Source of the DNA: Actinomycetes bacterium
Lineage (GTDB): Bacteria > Actinomycetota > Thermoleophilia > Gaiellales > Gaiellaceae
Direction of reading: 5' to 3'
Assembly: GCA_026708005.1 (NCBI GenBank)
Contig: JAPOVR010000070.1
Coordinates: forward strand, 1 to 32,553
DNA: 32,553 nucleotides
The notes beneath the pieces are model-generated. The model was given only the letters and a program-made list of their open reading frames with translations, was not told the DNA's origin and searched no databases. Shown piece by piece: positions 24,508 to 32,553 of the stretch. Positions within the stretch are counted from its first letter, which is position 1. Each line of letters opens with the position of its first letter. The translations under genes were made by a program, and so were the position numbers.

Positions 24508-25041
24508 ATGGCTGAACAGACCGGCGAGCCTGCCCCGAAGGTCTGGCGAGGACGGTTCTACGAGGACTTCGACGTCGGCGACGTGTTCCGCAGCCGGCTC
24601 GGACGCACGATCACCGACACCGACAACATCTGGTTCACCTGCCTGACCATGAACACGAACCAGATGCACTTCAACGTGCCGTACAGCGAGCGCACGCGGT
24701 TCGGCGAGCCGCTCGTCAACAGCGCCTTTACGCTCGCGCTCGTCACCGGCATGACCGTGCCCGACACGAGCGAGAACGCAGCGGCAAACCTCGCGTGGGC
24801 CGACATCAAGCTCCCGAAGCCGGTCTTCGTCGGCGATACGCTGTGGTCTGAGTGCGAGATCCTCGAGAAGCGCGAGTCGAGGTCGAGCCCGAACGTCGGC
24901 ATCGTCTCGATGCGCTGCCGAGGCGTGAACCAGCGCCACGAGGTCGTCATCGAGTTCAAGCGAACGTTCATGGTCTACAAGCGCACCGCACCCGAGATCA
25001 CCGATACCTTCCCGATCACCAACGAGGACTGGACTGTCTAG
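24508..25041 (+). CDS. MaoC-like (hotdog) acyl-CoA hydratase/dehydratase
   Basis: ATG 24508 after GGAAGGAGAGCG gives 177 residues. The hotdog fold is seen from YEDFDVGDVFRSRLGRTITD through LTMNTNQMHFNVPYSERTRF, VNSAFTLALVTGMTV and VFVGDTLWSECEILEKRESR. The catalytic region NTNQMHFN replaces the D-x-NPxHxD of R-specific enoyl-CoA hydratases, a form usual for MaoC proteins related to mesaconyl-CoA and beta-methylmalyl-CoA (de)hydratases. It would add or remove water from an unsaturated acyl-CoA made by the dehydrogenases of the operon. First gene of the divergent operon, 128 bases before mmgE/prpD. Confidence 0.85.
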   Translation: MAEQTGEPAPKVWRGRFYEDFDVGDVFRSRLGRTITDTDNIWFTCLTMNTNQMHFNVPYSERTRFGEPLVNSAFTLALVTGMTVPDTSENAAANLAWADIKLPKPVFVGDTLWSECEILEKRESRSSPNVGIVSMRCRGVNQRHEVVIEFKRTFMVYKRTAPEITDTFPITNEDWTV

Positions 25042-25169
25042 CAGCCTGTCGATCAGTCCCCGCCGCGTCGGTATCCGGCCAGGGCAACCGACGAGAGCAC
25101 GCCGACCGCGCGCAGCCCGGTCGGTCATCATCCACCGAAGCAAGAGCAGCGTCCGAGAGGAGAGCGCAC

Positions 25170-26552
25170 GTGGCCACCGCAGCTGAACGATTCGCAGAAT
25201 GGGCGACCTCCGTCCGCTACGAGGACATCCCGTCGGACGTGATCGAACATGCCAAAGACCATCTGCTCGACACGATCGGCTGCGGTCTCGCCGCGAGCGC
25301 GGTCGGGGTGGCCGGGGAGGGCCGATCCGCTATGGCCTCGCTCGGCGGCGCCGGCGATGCAACGGTTATCGGGGGACCCTCGATGCCTGCTGCCAACGCG
25401 GCGTTCGCCAACGCGATGCTGTGCCACGGGCTCGACTTCGACGACACGCACTCGGGTTCCGTCAGCCACGTCAGTACCGTCGTCTGCCCTGCCGCCTGGG
25501 CGGTCGCGCAGGCAACCGATGCCTCAGGGCGTGAACTGATCACGGCCATCGTGGCCGGGAACGAGATCGTGACGCGCGTGGGCATGGCAGCCTGCGGCGC
25601 CTTCCACAAGCGCGGCTTCCACCCCACGTCGATCTGCGGGATCTTCGGCGCCACCGCCGCGGTAGGACGGCTGTACGGGTACGACGCGGACACGATCACC
25701 CGGGCGCTCGGCATCGCCGGCTCGATGGCCTCTGGGCTCTTCGCCTACCTCGAGGACGGCACGCCGACGAAGCCGATCCATCCGGCCTGGGCTGCGCACG
25801 GCGCCATCCTCGCGAGCTCACTCGCGCAGTTCGGCGCGATCGGCCCGAAGTCTGTCTTCGAGGGCACCTTCGGCCTCTATCACGCCTTCGTCGAGCTGGC
25901 GGAGATCGACCTGGAGGAGCAGCTCGCTGATCTCGGGACCCGCTGGGAGACGCCGAACATCGCCTACAAGCCCTACCCGGCGTGCCACTTCATGCATGGC
26001 GCGCTCGGCGCGGCGGCCCAGGCGGCTGACGGGCGCACGTTCCGCTCGGAGGAGATCGACGAGGTCCTCGTGACGGTCCCCTCGGCGGGCGTCTCGCTCG
26101 TGCTGGAGCCGGAGGATCAGAAGCAGCTCCCGAGGTCGGAGTACGAGGGCAAGTTCTCGCTGCAGTACTCCACCGCCGCAATGCTCGCCCGCGGACGGGT
26201 CGGCGTGGCCGACTATACGGACGAGGCGATCTCCGACCAGAGCGTGCTGGATATCTCGACCAAGGTACGGTACGAGACCAAGGAGTACCCCACCTACCCG
26301 CAGGCATTTCCGGGCGGCGTGCGAATCACGACGACAGGCGGCGACGTCCTCGACGCCGAGTTCCCGTACCAAAAAGGCGGGCCTGACAACCCGATGAGCC
26401 GGGCTGACGTGCTCGCGAAGTACCGCGAGAACGCTGTGACCGCCCTCGGCGCGAGCGCCATGCAGGCGTTGGAGGCCGCGGTCATGTCGATCGACTCCCT
26501 CGATGACGTGAGCGAGGCGTTCGCCCCGCTTGCGCAGGCCAGAGCCGCGTGA
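25170..26552 (+). CDS. MmgE/PrpD-family dehydratase or decarboxylase-like protein
   Basis: GTG 25170 after GAGAGGAGAG gives 460 residues and is the first position with family sequence (FAEWATSVRYEDIPSDVIEH). The PrpD pattern is complete: DHLLDTIGCGLAAS, MPAANAAFANAMLCHGLDFD, DDTHSGSVSHVSTVVCPAAW, FHPTSICGIFGATAAVGRLY, and KPYPACHFMHGALGAAAQ. Members include 2-methylcitrate dehydratase, iminodisuccinate epimerase and cis-aconitate decarboxylase, so the chemistry is dehydration, decarboxylation or epimerisation of a di- or tricarboxylic acid. The stop overlaps the start of the following dehydrogenase (GTGA). Confidence 0.9.
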   Translation: MATAAERFAEWATSVRYEDIPSDVIEHAKDHLLDTIGCGLAASAVGVAGEGRSAMASLGGAGDATVIGGPSMPAANAAFANAMLCHGLDFDDTHSGSVSHVSTVVCPAAWAVAQATDASGRELITAIVAGNEIVTRVGMAACGAFHKRGFHPTSICGIFGATAAVGRLYGYDADTITRALGIAGSMASGLFAYLEDGTPTKPIHPAWAAHGAILASSLAQFGAIGPKSVFEGTFGLYHAFVELAEIDLEEQLADLGTRWETPNIAYKPYPACHFMHGALGAAAQAADGRTFRSEEIDEVLVTVPSAGVSLVLEPEDQKQLPRSEYEGKFSLQYSTAAMLARGRVGVADYTDEAISDQSVLDISTKVRYETKEYPTYPQAFPGGVRITTTGGDVLDAEFPYQKGGPDNPMSRADVLAKYRENAVTALGASAMQALEAAVMSIDSLDDVSEAFAPLAQARAA

Positions 26553-27730
26553 GCGCACTCGCGCTGACAATCGAGCAGGAGGAGATCGTCGCCGCGGTCG
26601 CGGAGTTCGTCGACCGCGATGTCATCCCGCACGCATCCGAGCTCGAGCACCGCGACGAGTTCCCGACGTCGATGGTCGAGACCATGATCGGCATGGGCCT
26701 CTTCGGCACGACCATCCCGGAGGAGTACGGTGGGCTCGGGCTCGGGCTCGACACCTACGCGCTCATCATCGTCGAGCTCTCCCGAGGCTGGACCACGCTG
26801 CCGGGCATCCTCAACGGCAGCTTCATCGCGGCGTGGATGATCCGCAACCACGGCACGGACGAGCAGAAGGAGCGGTTCCTGCCGAAGCTCGCCTCGTGTG
26901 AGATCCGCGCCTCCTTCTCGATGACGGAGCCCCACGCCGGCTCAGACGTCCAGTCGATCCGCGCGACCGCCGAGCGCACGGCCGACGGCTACGCGATCAA
27001 CGGCCAGAAGATGTGGGTCACGAACGGCTGGCGGTCGGGCATCATCATGCTCCTGACCAAGACCGACCCGACGACCGATCCGCCACACAAGGGGATGACG
27101 GGCTTCATCATCGAGAAGGAGCCCGAGACCGAGCCGCCCGGGTTGACGATCCCGATGCCCGGACTGAAGAAGCTCGGCTACAAGGGGGTCGAGTCGACCG
27201 AGCTCGTGTTCGACAACTTCCAGGCGCCGGCCGAGTGGATTCTCGGCGGCGAGGCGGGCATCGGCAGCGGTTTCCAATACTTCATGAGCGGCATCGAGGT
27301 GGGCCGCGTCAACGTCGCCGCGCGGGGGGTCGGCGTCGCGAAGGCCGCGTTGGATGACTCGCTCCGCTACGTCCAGGAGCGAGAGGCCTTCGGCAAGAAG
27401 ATCGGCCACCACCAGGCCGTGCAGCTGATGTTGGCGAAGATGGCAACCCGAGCGGAGGCTGCGAGGCTCCTGACCGTCCAGGCAGCCCAGCGCAAGGCCT
27501 CAGGCGAACGCGCAGACCTCGAGGCCGGCATGGCCAAGTACTTCGCGACCGAGGCAGCTCAGGAGAATGCCCTCGACGCGATGCGCATCCACGGCGGCTA
27601 CGGCTACTCGCTCGAGTACCGGCCCGAGCGCTACTACCGCGACGCGCCCCTCCTCATGATCGGCGAGGGATCGAACGAGATCCAGCAGCTGATCATCGCC
27701 AGGCGCCTGCTCGAGCAGCACCGGATCTGA
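26549..27730 (+). CDS. Acyl-CoA dehydrogenase (canonical Glu)
   Basis: This 393-residue protein starts at GTG 26549 overlapping the PrpD stop. It has all three acyl-CoA dehydrogenase domains: PEEYGGLGLGLDTYALIIVE, SMTEPHAGSDVQSIRATAER, GQKMWVTNGWRSG, then the helical C-domain GREAF-like block QEREAFGKKIGHHQAVQLML, MRIHGGYGYSLEYRPERYYR. The catalytic Glu is in the normal C-terminal place, Glu373 in MIGEGSNEIQQ, while the helix-G site reads GIEVGRVN with Gly. So it is of the medium/short-chain type by catalytic geometry. It oxidises an acyl-CoA at C2-C3 using FAD and electron-transfer flavoprotein. No ETF genes lie here. Confidence 0.93.
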   Translation: MSALALTIEQEEIVAAVAEFVDRDVIPHASELEHRDEFPTSMVETMIGMGLFGTTIPEEYGGLGLGLDTYALIIVELSRGWTTLPGILNGSFIAAWMIRNHGTDEQKERFLPKLASCEIRASFSMTEPHAGSDVQSIRATAERTADGYAINGQKMWVTNGWRSGIIMLLTKTDPTTDPPHKGMTGFIIEKEPETEPPGLTIPMPGLKKLGYKGVESTELVFDNFQAPAEWILGGEAGIGSGFQYFMSGIEVGRVNVAARGVGVAKAALDDSLRYVQEREAFGKKIGHHQAVQLMLAKMATRAEAARLLTVQAAQRKASGERADLEAGMAKYFATEAAQENALDAMRIHGGYGYSLEYRPERYYRDAPLLMIGEGSNEIQQLIIARRLLEQHRI

Positions 27731-27815
27731 GGCCGCCCCCCGCCTGCGGTTTCACCGCGCGAGCCGACCGCACCTCGCCGAACGCCGGGCGGCCTGATCG
27801 CTCTAGACTCTCCTC

Positions 27816-28979
27816 GTGGACTTCTCGATCCCCGAGGAGCTCGACGAGATACGCACGGCGGTGCGCGAGCTGTGCGAGCAGTTTCCCGGCGAGTACTGGC
27901 GCGAGCTCGAGCCGGATATCTACCCGGAAGCGTTCGTGAACGCGCTCACCGAGACCGGCTGGCTCTCGGCCCTCATCCCCGAGCAGTACGGCGGTGCGGG
28001 CCTCTCGATTACGGCGGCGAGCGTCATTCTCGAGGAGATCAACGCCTCCGGGTGTAACTCAGGCGCCTGCCACGCGCAGATGTACACGATGGGGACGATC
28101 CTCCGGCACGGCTCGGACGAGCAGAAGGACACGTACCTGCCGAAGCTCGCCAGCGGGGAGCTTCGGCTCCAGGCGTTCGGGGTGACGGAGCCCACCGCCG
28201 GCTCGGACACGACGAAGATCCAGACCACGGCCGAGCGTGTGGACGGTGGCTACGTCGTGCGCGGCCAGAAGATCTGGACGTCACGCGCACTCCACTCAGA
28301 CCTCATGCTGCTGCTCGCCCGTACGACGCCCGTCGACGAGGTCGAGAAGAAGACCGACGGGCTGTCGACCTTCATCGTCGACATGCAGAGGGCCGTGAGC
28401 GACGGCGCGATGACCATCAACCCGATCAGGACGATGATGAACCACGCCACAGCCGAGATCTTCTTCGACGGCGTGGAGGTGCCAGCCGGCGCGCTCGTTG
28501 GCGAGGAGGGCAAGGGCTTCCGCTACATCCTCGATGGCATGAACGCCGAGCGGATCCTCATCGCCGCAGAGACCATCGGCGATGGGCGGTGGTTCATCGA
28601 CAAGGGAACTCGTTACGCGTCAGAGCGGGTCGTGTTCGGCCGGCCGATCGGCCAGAACCAGGGGATCCAGTTCCCGATCGCCGAGGCGCATGCGGCCCTG
28701 CAGGCAGCCGATCTCATGCGGTACAAGTCAGCCTGGCTGTTCGAGCAGGGCCTCCCGTGCGGGCCGGAGGCCAACATGGCCAAGTACCTCGGTGCCGAGG
28801 CCGCGTGGCAGGCCGCAAACGCCTGCCTGGACACGCACGGCGGGTTCGGGTTCGCCGAGGAGTACGACGTCGAGCGGAAGTTCAGGGAGACACGGCTCTA
28901 CAAGGTCGCGCCGGTCTCGAACAACCTGATCCTCGCCTATCTCGGCCAGCACGTCCTGGGGATGCCGCGCTCCTACTAG
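27816..28979 (+). CDS. Acyl-CoA dehydrogenase (isovaleryl-type base position)
   Basis: GTG 27816 gives 387 residues (MDFSIPEELDEIRTAVRELC), 85 bases after the previous gene, with only a weak ribosome-binding site. FAD and substrate blocks are intact (FGVTEPTAGSDTTKIQTTAE, QGIQFPIAEAHAALQAAD, THGGFGFAEEYDVERKFRE). The C-terminal Glu of most members is replaced: YKVAPVSNNLIL puts Pro366 there. Helix G, however, has Glu245 in DGMNAERILIAAETIG, matching the alternative base of isovaleryl- and long-chain dehydrogenases (LERL). This is a normal alternative rather than a defect. The two dehydrogenases of the operon thus have different active-site geometry and likely different substrates. Confidence 0.92.
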   Translation: MDFSIPEELDEIRTAVRELCEQFPGEYWRELEPDIYPEAFVNALTETGWLSALIPEQYGGAGLSITAASVILEEINASGCNSGACHAQMYTMGTILRHGSDEQKDTYLPKLASGELRLQAFGVTEPTAGSDTTKIQTTAERVDGGYVVRGQKIWTSRALHSDLMLLLARTTPVDEVEKKTDGLSTFIVDMQRAVSDGAMTINPIRTMMNHATAEIFFDGVEVPAGALVGEEGKGFRYILDGMNAERILIAAETIGDGRWFIDKGTRYASERVVFGRPIGQNQGIQFPIAEAHAALQAADLMRYKSAWLFEQGLPCGPEANMAKYLGAEAAWQAANACLDTHGGFGFAEEYDVERKFRETRLYKVAPVSNNLILAYLGQHVLGMPRSY

Positions 28980-28988
28980 CCCAAGAAC

Positions 28989-29101
28989 GCGGCCGGGCCG
29001 CTCCGTCCGGGTGATGCTCGCCACCGCCGTGGAGGTGGCAACCGGCGGCAGACAGCCGAGTGCCGCGGCCGGTGGCAGCCGGCAGGAGACAGCGCGGCTG
29101 C
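28989..29101. terminator. Cluster of GC-rich inverted repeats after the operon
   Basis: Right after the stop of the last dehydrogenase there are four hairpin-capable repeats: GCGGCC-G-GGCCGC (28989-29001), GCCACC with GGTGGC (29020-29039), ACCGGCGGCA with TGCCGCGGCCGGT (29041-29073), and GCAGCCG with CGGCTGC (29075-29101). No T-run follows, so a rho-independent terminator is not classical; such stacks can still end transcription or protect mRNA in actinobacteria. Confidence 0.4.
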
Positions 29102-29115
29102 CGGGAGCTGCGCCG

Positions 29116-29261
29116 GGCCAGCGGGCGCGTCGCGGCGCCTCCCGTGGTAAGGCATGAGCAAACGTCAGCGCCGTGCCTACCGACGCGCGGCGGCACCCCC
29201 TCCACATCCAGGAACCCGAAGCCGGCAGCGGCCCGGCCGGTGGGCGCGTCGCAGCGCCTCC
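29116..29261 (+). repeat. Imperfect 27-bp direct repeat pair
   Basis: Copies at 29116-29142 and 29235-29261 match at 24 of 27 positions and share the core GGGCGCGTCGC. They are 119 bases apart start to start. The second lies inside the small basic ORF. They mark the switch from the intact operon to the decayed mobile region and could be the trace of an element end or an attachment duplication, although neither is proven. Confidence 0.5.
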
Positions 29262-29309
29262 GGCGCTCCTAAGAGGCCCCGCCCCCACCCATCACCCGGG
29301 GGAGGGTAG
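29154..29309 (+). CDS. Small very basic hypothetical protein
   Basis: An ATG at 29154 opens a 51-codon frame (MSKRQRRAYRRAAAPPPHPG ... PRPHPSPGGG) with about a third Arg or Lys and many prolines. Such short basic ORFs occur at the edges of actinobacterial plasmids and phages, but the composition is also what GC-rich non-coding DNA gives. A GTAAGG-like site stands four bases before the ATG. I recognise no family, and there is no upstream gene to couple it to. Confidence 0.25.
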   Translation: MSKRQRRAYRRAAAPPPHPGTRSRQRPGRWARRSASGAPKRPRPHPSPGGG

Positions 29310-30071
29310 CCGAGACAAGCGCACGATTTCTTGTGGGGGTGTTTGTGGTGCGGGATCCCGGATGGACACGGGAAATCTTGTTTCCTGGGCACCCCTGTTT
29401 CTGCGGCACGTTCGGACTCGGTTCGGACACGGATTCGCCTTTGTTGCTGTTATGGCAACACCTCTGGTTATCTGGCTGACCTGTCTCTGACGGGTCCCCT
29501 TGCCGGGGGAGCGTCGACTTGGCGGCTAGTGCTTCACCCCGGATCGGGGTGCGGGGCGCGGGCCCCTGGAAGGGTGTCCGGCAGTCTGTACAAGCCCCTT
29601 GCCTGCCGTGGTCGACCACGGAGCGGGCTTGCGATCTCGCCACTGTTTCCGCGAAGGCACAGCCCCTTTGTTGGGTTGCGGCAGAGCCGCTGAATGGCCT
29701 GGCCCGGGCCGGTGTCTGTCGGAATCGTCAGCAGGACAGGCCAGTTTGGGCTGTTTGCATTGTGGGGAAAGCCCGCGCCGGCTGGAAGACAAGATTGCCC
29801 GAGTGCCCGACACCTCGGCCGGTGGGCTGCGGTATAGGACTCCGCTGGCTGGGATGCCTCAAGGCGGTCGGCGTGTCTCTTGTGAGTCGACGGGGCCGGG
29901 CGGTGGCTCTTGGTGCCACCGGGTTGAGGGTGCTCTAGTTGCCGGTGTCCGAGTCGAAGCTGTTTGGCCCGGGGACCTGTTGCGTCGTTTTGGGGAGGTA
30001 GAGGGCGCTTGGGTCGTTTTGCTTCCCTGAACGCGCCAGCGGCGGCTGCTACAAGCGGGCGGTCTGCGGCT
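29310..30071. other. Spacer without recognisable gene before the primase remnant
   Basis: About 760 bases show no family-like translation on either strand. The sequence is less GC-biased than the catabolic genes and frames give cysteine-, tryptophan- and glycine-rich strings, such as one with CLHCGE near 29760. It may hold a further eroded gene of the element, but I cannot identify one. Confidence 0.4.
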
Positions 30072-32101
30072 GTGACGACGGTGAATGAGGTCTTGAGGAT
30101 CGCCATGGCCGGGTATGTAACGGTGCCGCTGTGCAAGCCGGGCCCGCACAGACACAAGGGCGTTGACTGCACCAACCGAGGGAAGCGGCCGCTCCTCAGC
30201 GACTGGTAGAAGCGGCTTGTGCCGCTGTCTCGGGCGGAGATCGAGAGCCACTGGCCGAGCGACAGCGCGGAGCGGGCCGCAACGTGGGGATCGTCTGTAC
30301 CGGGCTACTTGTCATCGACTGCGACACGGGCGAAGGGGCTGACGGCACACGGGAGCTGGCGGCGTTCTTCCACGCCTATGGTGATGTGTTGCCGTCTGCG
30401 ACGGTGGAGACCGGCGGCGGCGGACGCCATTTCTACTTCCTCGTGCCCGATGGGGTGAAGACACTAAGCAACTCGGCGGGAAAGCTCGGCCCTGGTATCG
30501 ACACCAGGGGAGACGGCGGCCAGGTAGTTGCTTCCCCTTCGGTGCATGAGAGTGGCAGGCGGTACCGGTGGTTAACTGACGGTGAGGGGCCGCCGTCCCG
30601 TGACAGCCTGCCTGTGGCCCCGGTCTGGCCGCTGGAGCTGCTGGCCAAGCAACCGGCCGGTGACACCGCCGAGGAGCCGCCAGAGGCTGCCCCGGTGCCT
30701 CCCGACGTTCCTGACGTCGGGGCCGCGAAAGCTGGTCGAAACCCACTTGGCCGCCGTCCGAGAGGCCAGGGAGGGGACCCGCAACGACCCCTTGAATCGG
30801 GCGGCGTTCTGTTTCGGGGGCTTGACGGGGCCGGCCGGATCGACGCTGGGGTGGTGACGGCCGCGTTGTGGGAGGCGTGCGCTGGCTACCGGGCCGCTGA
30901 CGGCGACAGGCAGACGCGGTTAACGATCGATTCGGATTGGGACTCCGGCCAGAAGAGCCCGCTGCAAGGAAGAGAGGTGTCTGGAGCTTTTCCCCGGGGT
31001 GGCGGTTCGGGTAATAGGTCGGCGGCCAAGGTGTCCGAGGGGCTTGCGCTTGGCGTTTACCGTCTGAAGGGCTCGGGTGGTCTGGGGTTGGAACCGCTTG
31101 GGGACGCATGCCGGCTGCTTGACAGCCACAGCGGGAAGCTGATGGTCGCCTGGAGCGGCGGGGGCAGCACCGCACGGGAGGCGAGTCTTCACGCTGGAGC
31201 CGTCGGGTCTGGACGCGGGACCGGGCCCAACTCGGGGCCTGGCACTGCGAGCGAGCCCGCTGGTGGGAGACCGAGGTCGAGGAGGCGTCCGGCGAATGGG
31301 ACGGGCAGCCGGACGAGACAGAGAAAGTTGTGAATGCTGCCAAGAGGTATCTGAAGGATGCTCGCCATCCCAAGGGGATAGAAAAGTGCTTCGCGTTGCT
31401 GCCGGTGCTGGTCGCGCACTTGAAGGAGCAGGACGAGCTCCCCGGCGGGTTGATGCAGTGCGAGGTCGGGAAGCTTGACGGCACTCGGTGGCTGGGCGCC
31501 CCGAACGGGGTGACCGACCTACACACCGGCCAGCTACTTTCTGTGGAGGAGGGCCGCCGCGAGCTTGTGACCGAATCCGTGCCCGACCCCTACGTGCCGG
31601 ACGCGACGCACCCTGATGTTGAGAGACTAACTGCGCACCTACCAGAAGAGCTTGCCGGGTACGTGTGGGACATGCTCGCTTACGCGCTGCACGGGCAGCC
31701 GGCGCGCACGTTCGTTGTCCTGGCCGGGGCGACAGGCGGCGGCAAGTCCACTCTTGCCCGGGCGGTTCAGGCCTCGCTCGGGCTGAACTATGCGGGTGCC
31801 CTGGCCGATGGGGCGATCACGCCCCAGCGCGGCGGCAGGGGCGCCAACCAGGCGACCCCTGACATGGAGACCGTGATGCCACCCCGACGGGTCGCGTTCA
31901 GCCCCGAGGTCGAGAACCTCAAACCCGCCCCCCCGCCTCAAGGCGCTCACCAGCGGCGACCAGCAGGCGTGGCGTCCGCTGTATGGGCACCCCCGGTTCG
32001 GTGTCCCAACCGCGCCGGTGTGGCTGCTCGGCAATAGACCCCCACCAGTCTGATAGGCGCCGCTGCCCTGCTCGAACAGCTCCCGGCTCAGCGTCGGCAC
32101 C
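30072..32101 (+). pseudogene. Bifunctional DNA primase/polymerase plus D5/SF3-type helicase remnant
   Basis: Fragments of one replication protein are collinear in changing frames. GTG 30072 begins VTTVNEVLRIAMAGYVTVPL and reaches GKRPLLSDW, then TAG at 30207-30209 (relatives have a Gln there). The same frame resumes with KRLVPLSRAEIESHWPSD, then moves near 30280 to NVGIVCTGLLVIDCDTGEGA and VETGGGGRHFYFLVPDGVKT, the Prim-Pol core. Further shifts give EGTRNDPLNRAAFCFGGL and TAALWEACAGYRAADGDRQT. A helicase frame follows, about 31220-31920, with the Walker A loop GATGGGKSTLARA. After a frameshift in a run of seven C (31928-31934), LKALTSGDQQAWRPLYGHPR and VWLLGNRPPPV remain in the next frame. 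At least six lesions rule out a working enzyme. The gene type belongs to integrative plasmids and phages. Confidence 0.85.
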
Positions 32102-32143
32102 GGCACAGCATACGCGGGGCTGGCATGATCCTAACCGTTCTGC

Positions 32144-32553
32144 CTAGCCGCGCCGAAACCAGCGGCGGCGCGAAACCTCGCAGGCCTCAAGCTCGCTAAA
32201 CCGAGCCCGACTCTCGACCAGCGCCGCCCGGAGCCGATCAGCCTCGCTAGGGAGGCTGTCGCTCCCGGCCGTGAGAGCCCGTAGCCTCTCGAGCTCCTCG
32301 GCCTGCTGCTCGACCTTGCCGACGCGCTCGCGAATCACGTTGGAGTAAGCAACGACGTTGGGGCCGTTTGAGGCCGAATGAGGCCCGCCATTCTCAGCGC
32401 TCCCCCAGGCTCAGTAGCAGCCTCTCCGGCCTCAGCGTCAAGTAGCTCGGCCCGCACGAACTCGGAGACGGGAATCCGTCGGCGTCCCGCCTTGAGGAGT
32501 TGCCAGCCCGTACAGGTGCTTGGCCAAACACGCCCCGACCAGGCAACGCGCTG
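32144..32553 (-). pseudogene. HTH/excisionase-like plus coiled-coil protein, frameshifted and partial
   Basis: The minus strand enters the window with GWQLLKAGRRRIPVSEFVRA, resembling the end of a helix-turn-helix or excisionase-type DNA-binding domain, and goes on with ELLDAEAGEAATEPGG. Then, across a run of five G near 32400, the frame changes and continues as SAENGGPHSASNGPNVVAYS, followed by a heptad-like helix (RVGKVEQQAEELERLRALTA, EADRLRAALVESRARFSELE) and stops at 32144-32146. The parts fit one protein of mobile elements. Its 5' end is outside the window. Without the shift the first part would end at 32335, so two separate genes are possible but less likely. Confidence 0.5.

Noticed and set aside
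29310-30071. Cysteine-containing plus-strand frames as a zinc-finger replication protein
   Set aside because: Only one CxxC pair is seen and no other motif, and no frame continues consistently; evidence is too thin for a call.
555-30209. Stop-codon recoding as the reason for the interrupted genes
   Set aside because: TAA, TAG and TGA all occur as interruptions and most lesions are frameshifts, while 18 intact genes use normal stops and have no internal ones.

Overview
The window is GC-rich with many GTG starts, GTGA/ATGA start-stop overlaps, an LLM-type flavin oxidoreductase and Streptogrisin-like (S1) protease remains. This points to a free-living, probably soil actinobacterium; Thermoleophilia would fit, but no rRNA or marker gene is present to prove it. 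The intact part is a large catabolic island built from hydantoinase/oxoprolinase, molybdenum-hydroxylase and acyl-CoA enzymes. It is flanked on both sides by broken genes. Layout: (1) 1-2.1 kb holds an A/C-rich low-complexity end and two decayed minus-strand secreted-protein genes, an S1-family peptidase and a DUF4352-like protein. (2) 2.15-6.16 kb is a plus-strand former operon: a hyuA-hyuB remnant joined by an internal deletion, an M24 peptidase with a stop codon, one small intact ABM-like gene, and both subunits of aconitase X, each broken. (3) 6.24-24.29 kb is fourteen intact genes, all on the minus strand. In transcription order they are a quinone-oxidoreductase-like dehydrogenase, HyuA, HyuB, a NadM-like nucleotidyltransferase, an archaeal-type phosphoglycerate-mutase-like enzyme, an acyl-CoA dehydrogenase, an Asp/Glu/hydantoin-racemase-like protein, a class III CoA-transferase, the three subunits of a molybdenum hydroxylase (FAD, 2Fe-2S, Mo), a short HyuA, a DUF917 protein and an LLM oxidoreductase. 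(4) 24.29-24.51 kb is a divergent promoter region with recognisable -35/-10 boxes on both strands. (5) 24.51-28.98 kb is a plus-strand operon: MaoC hydratase, MmgE/PrpD, and two acyl-CoA dehydrogenases. (6) 28.98-32.55 kb is hairpin-rich spacer, a tiny basic ORF, a badly frameshifted primase-polymerase/helicase gene and a frameshifted HTH/coiled-coil gene, which together look like the replication remnant of an integrated plasmid or phage. How the genes may work together (inference): the molybdenum hydroxylase would oxidise an N-heterocycle to a lactam or imide, one or both hydantoinase systems would open the ring, and the CoA-transferase, acyl-CoA dehydrogenases, MaoC hydratase and MmgE/PrpD would degrade the resulting acid. 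The dead aconitase X, M24 and hyuAB genes look like an older related pathway. No regulator and no transporter lies in the intact island, and the true substrate cannot be read from sequence alone.
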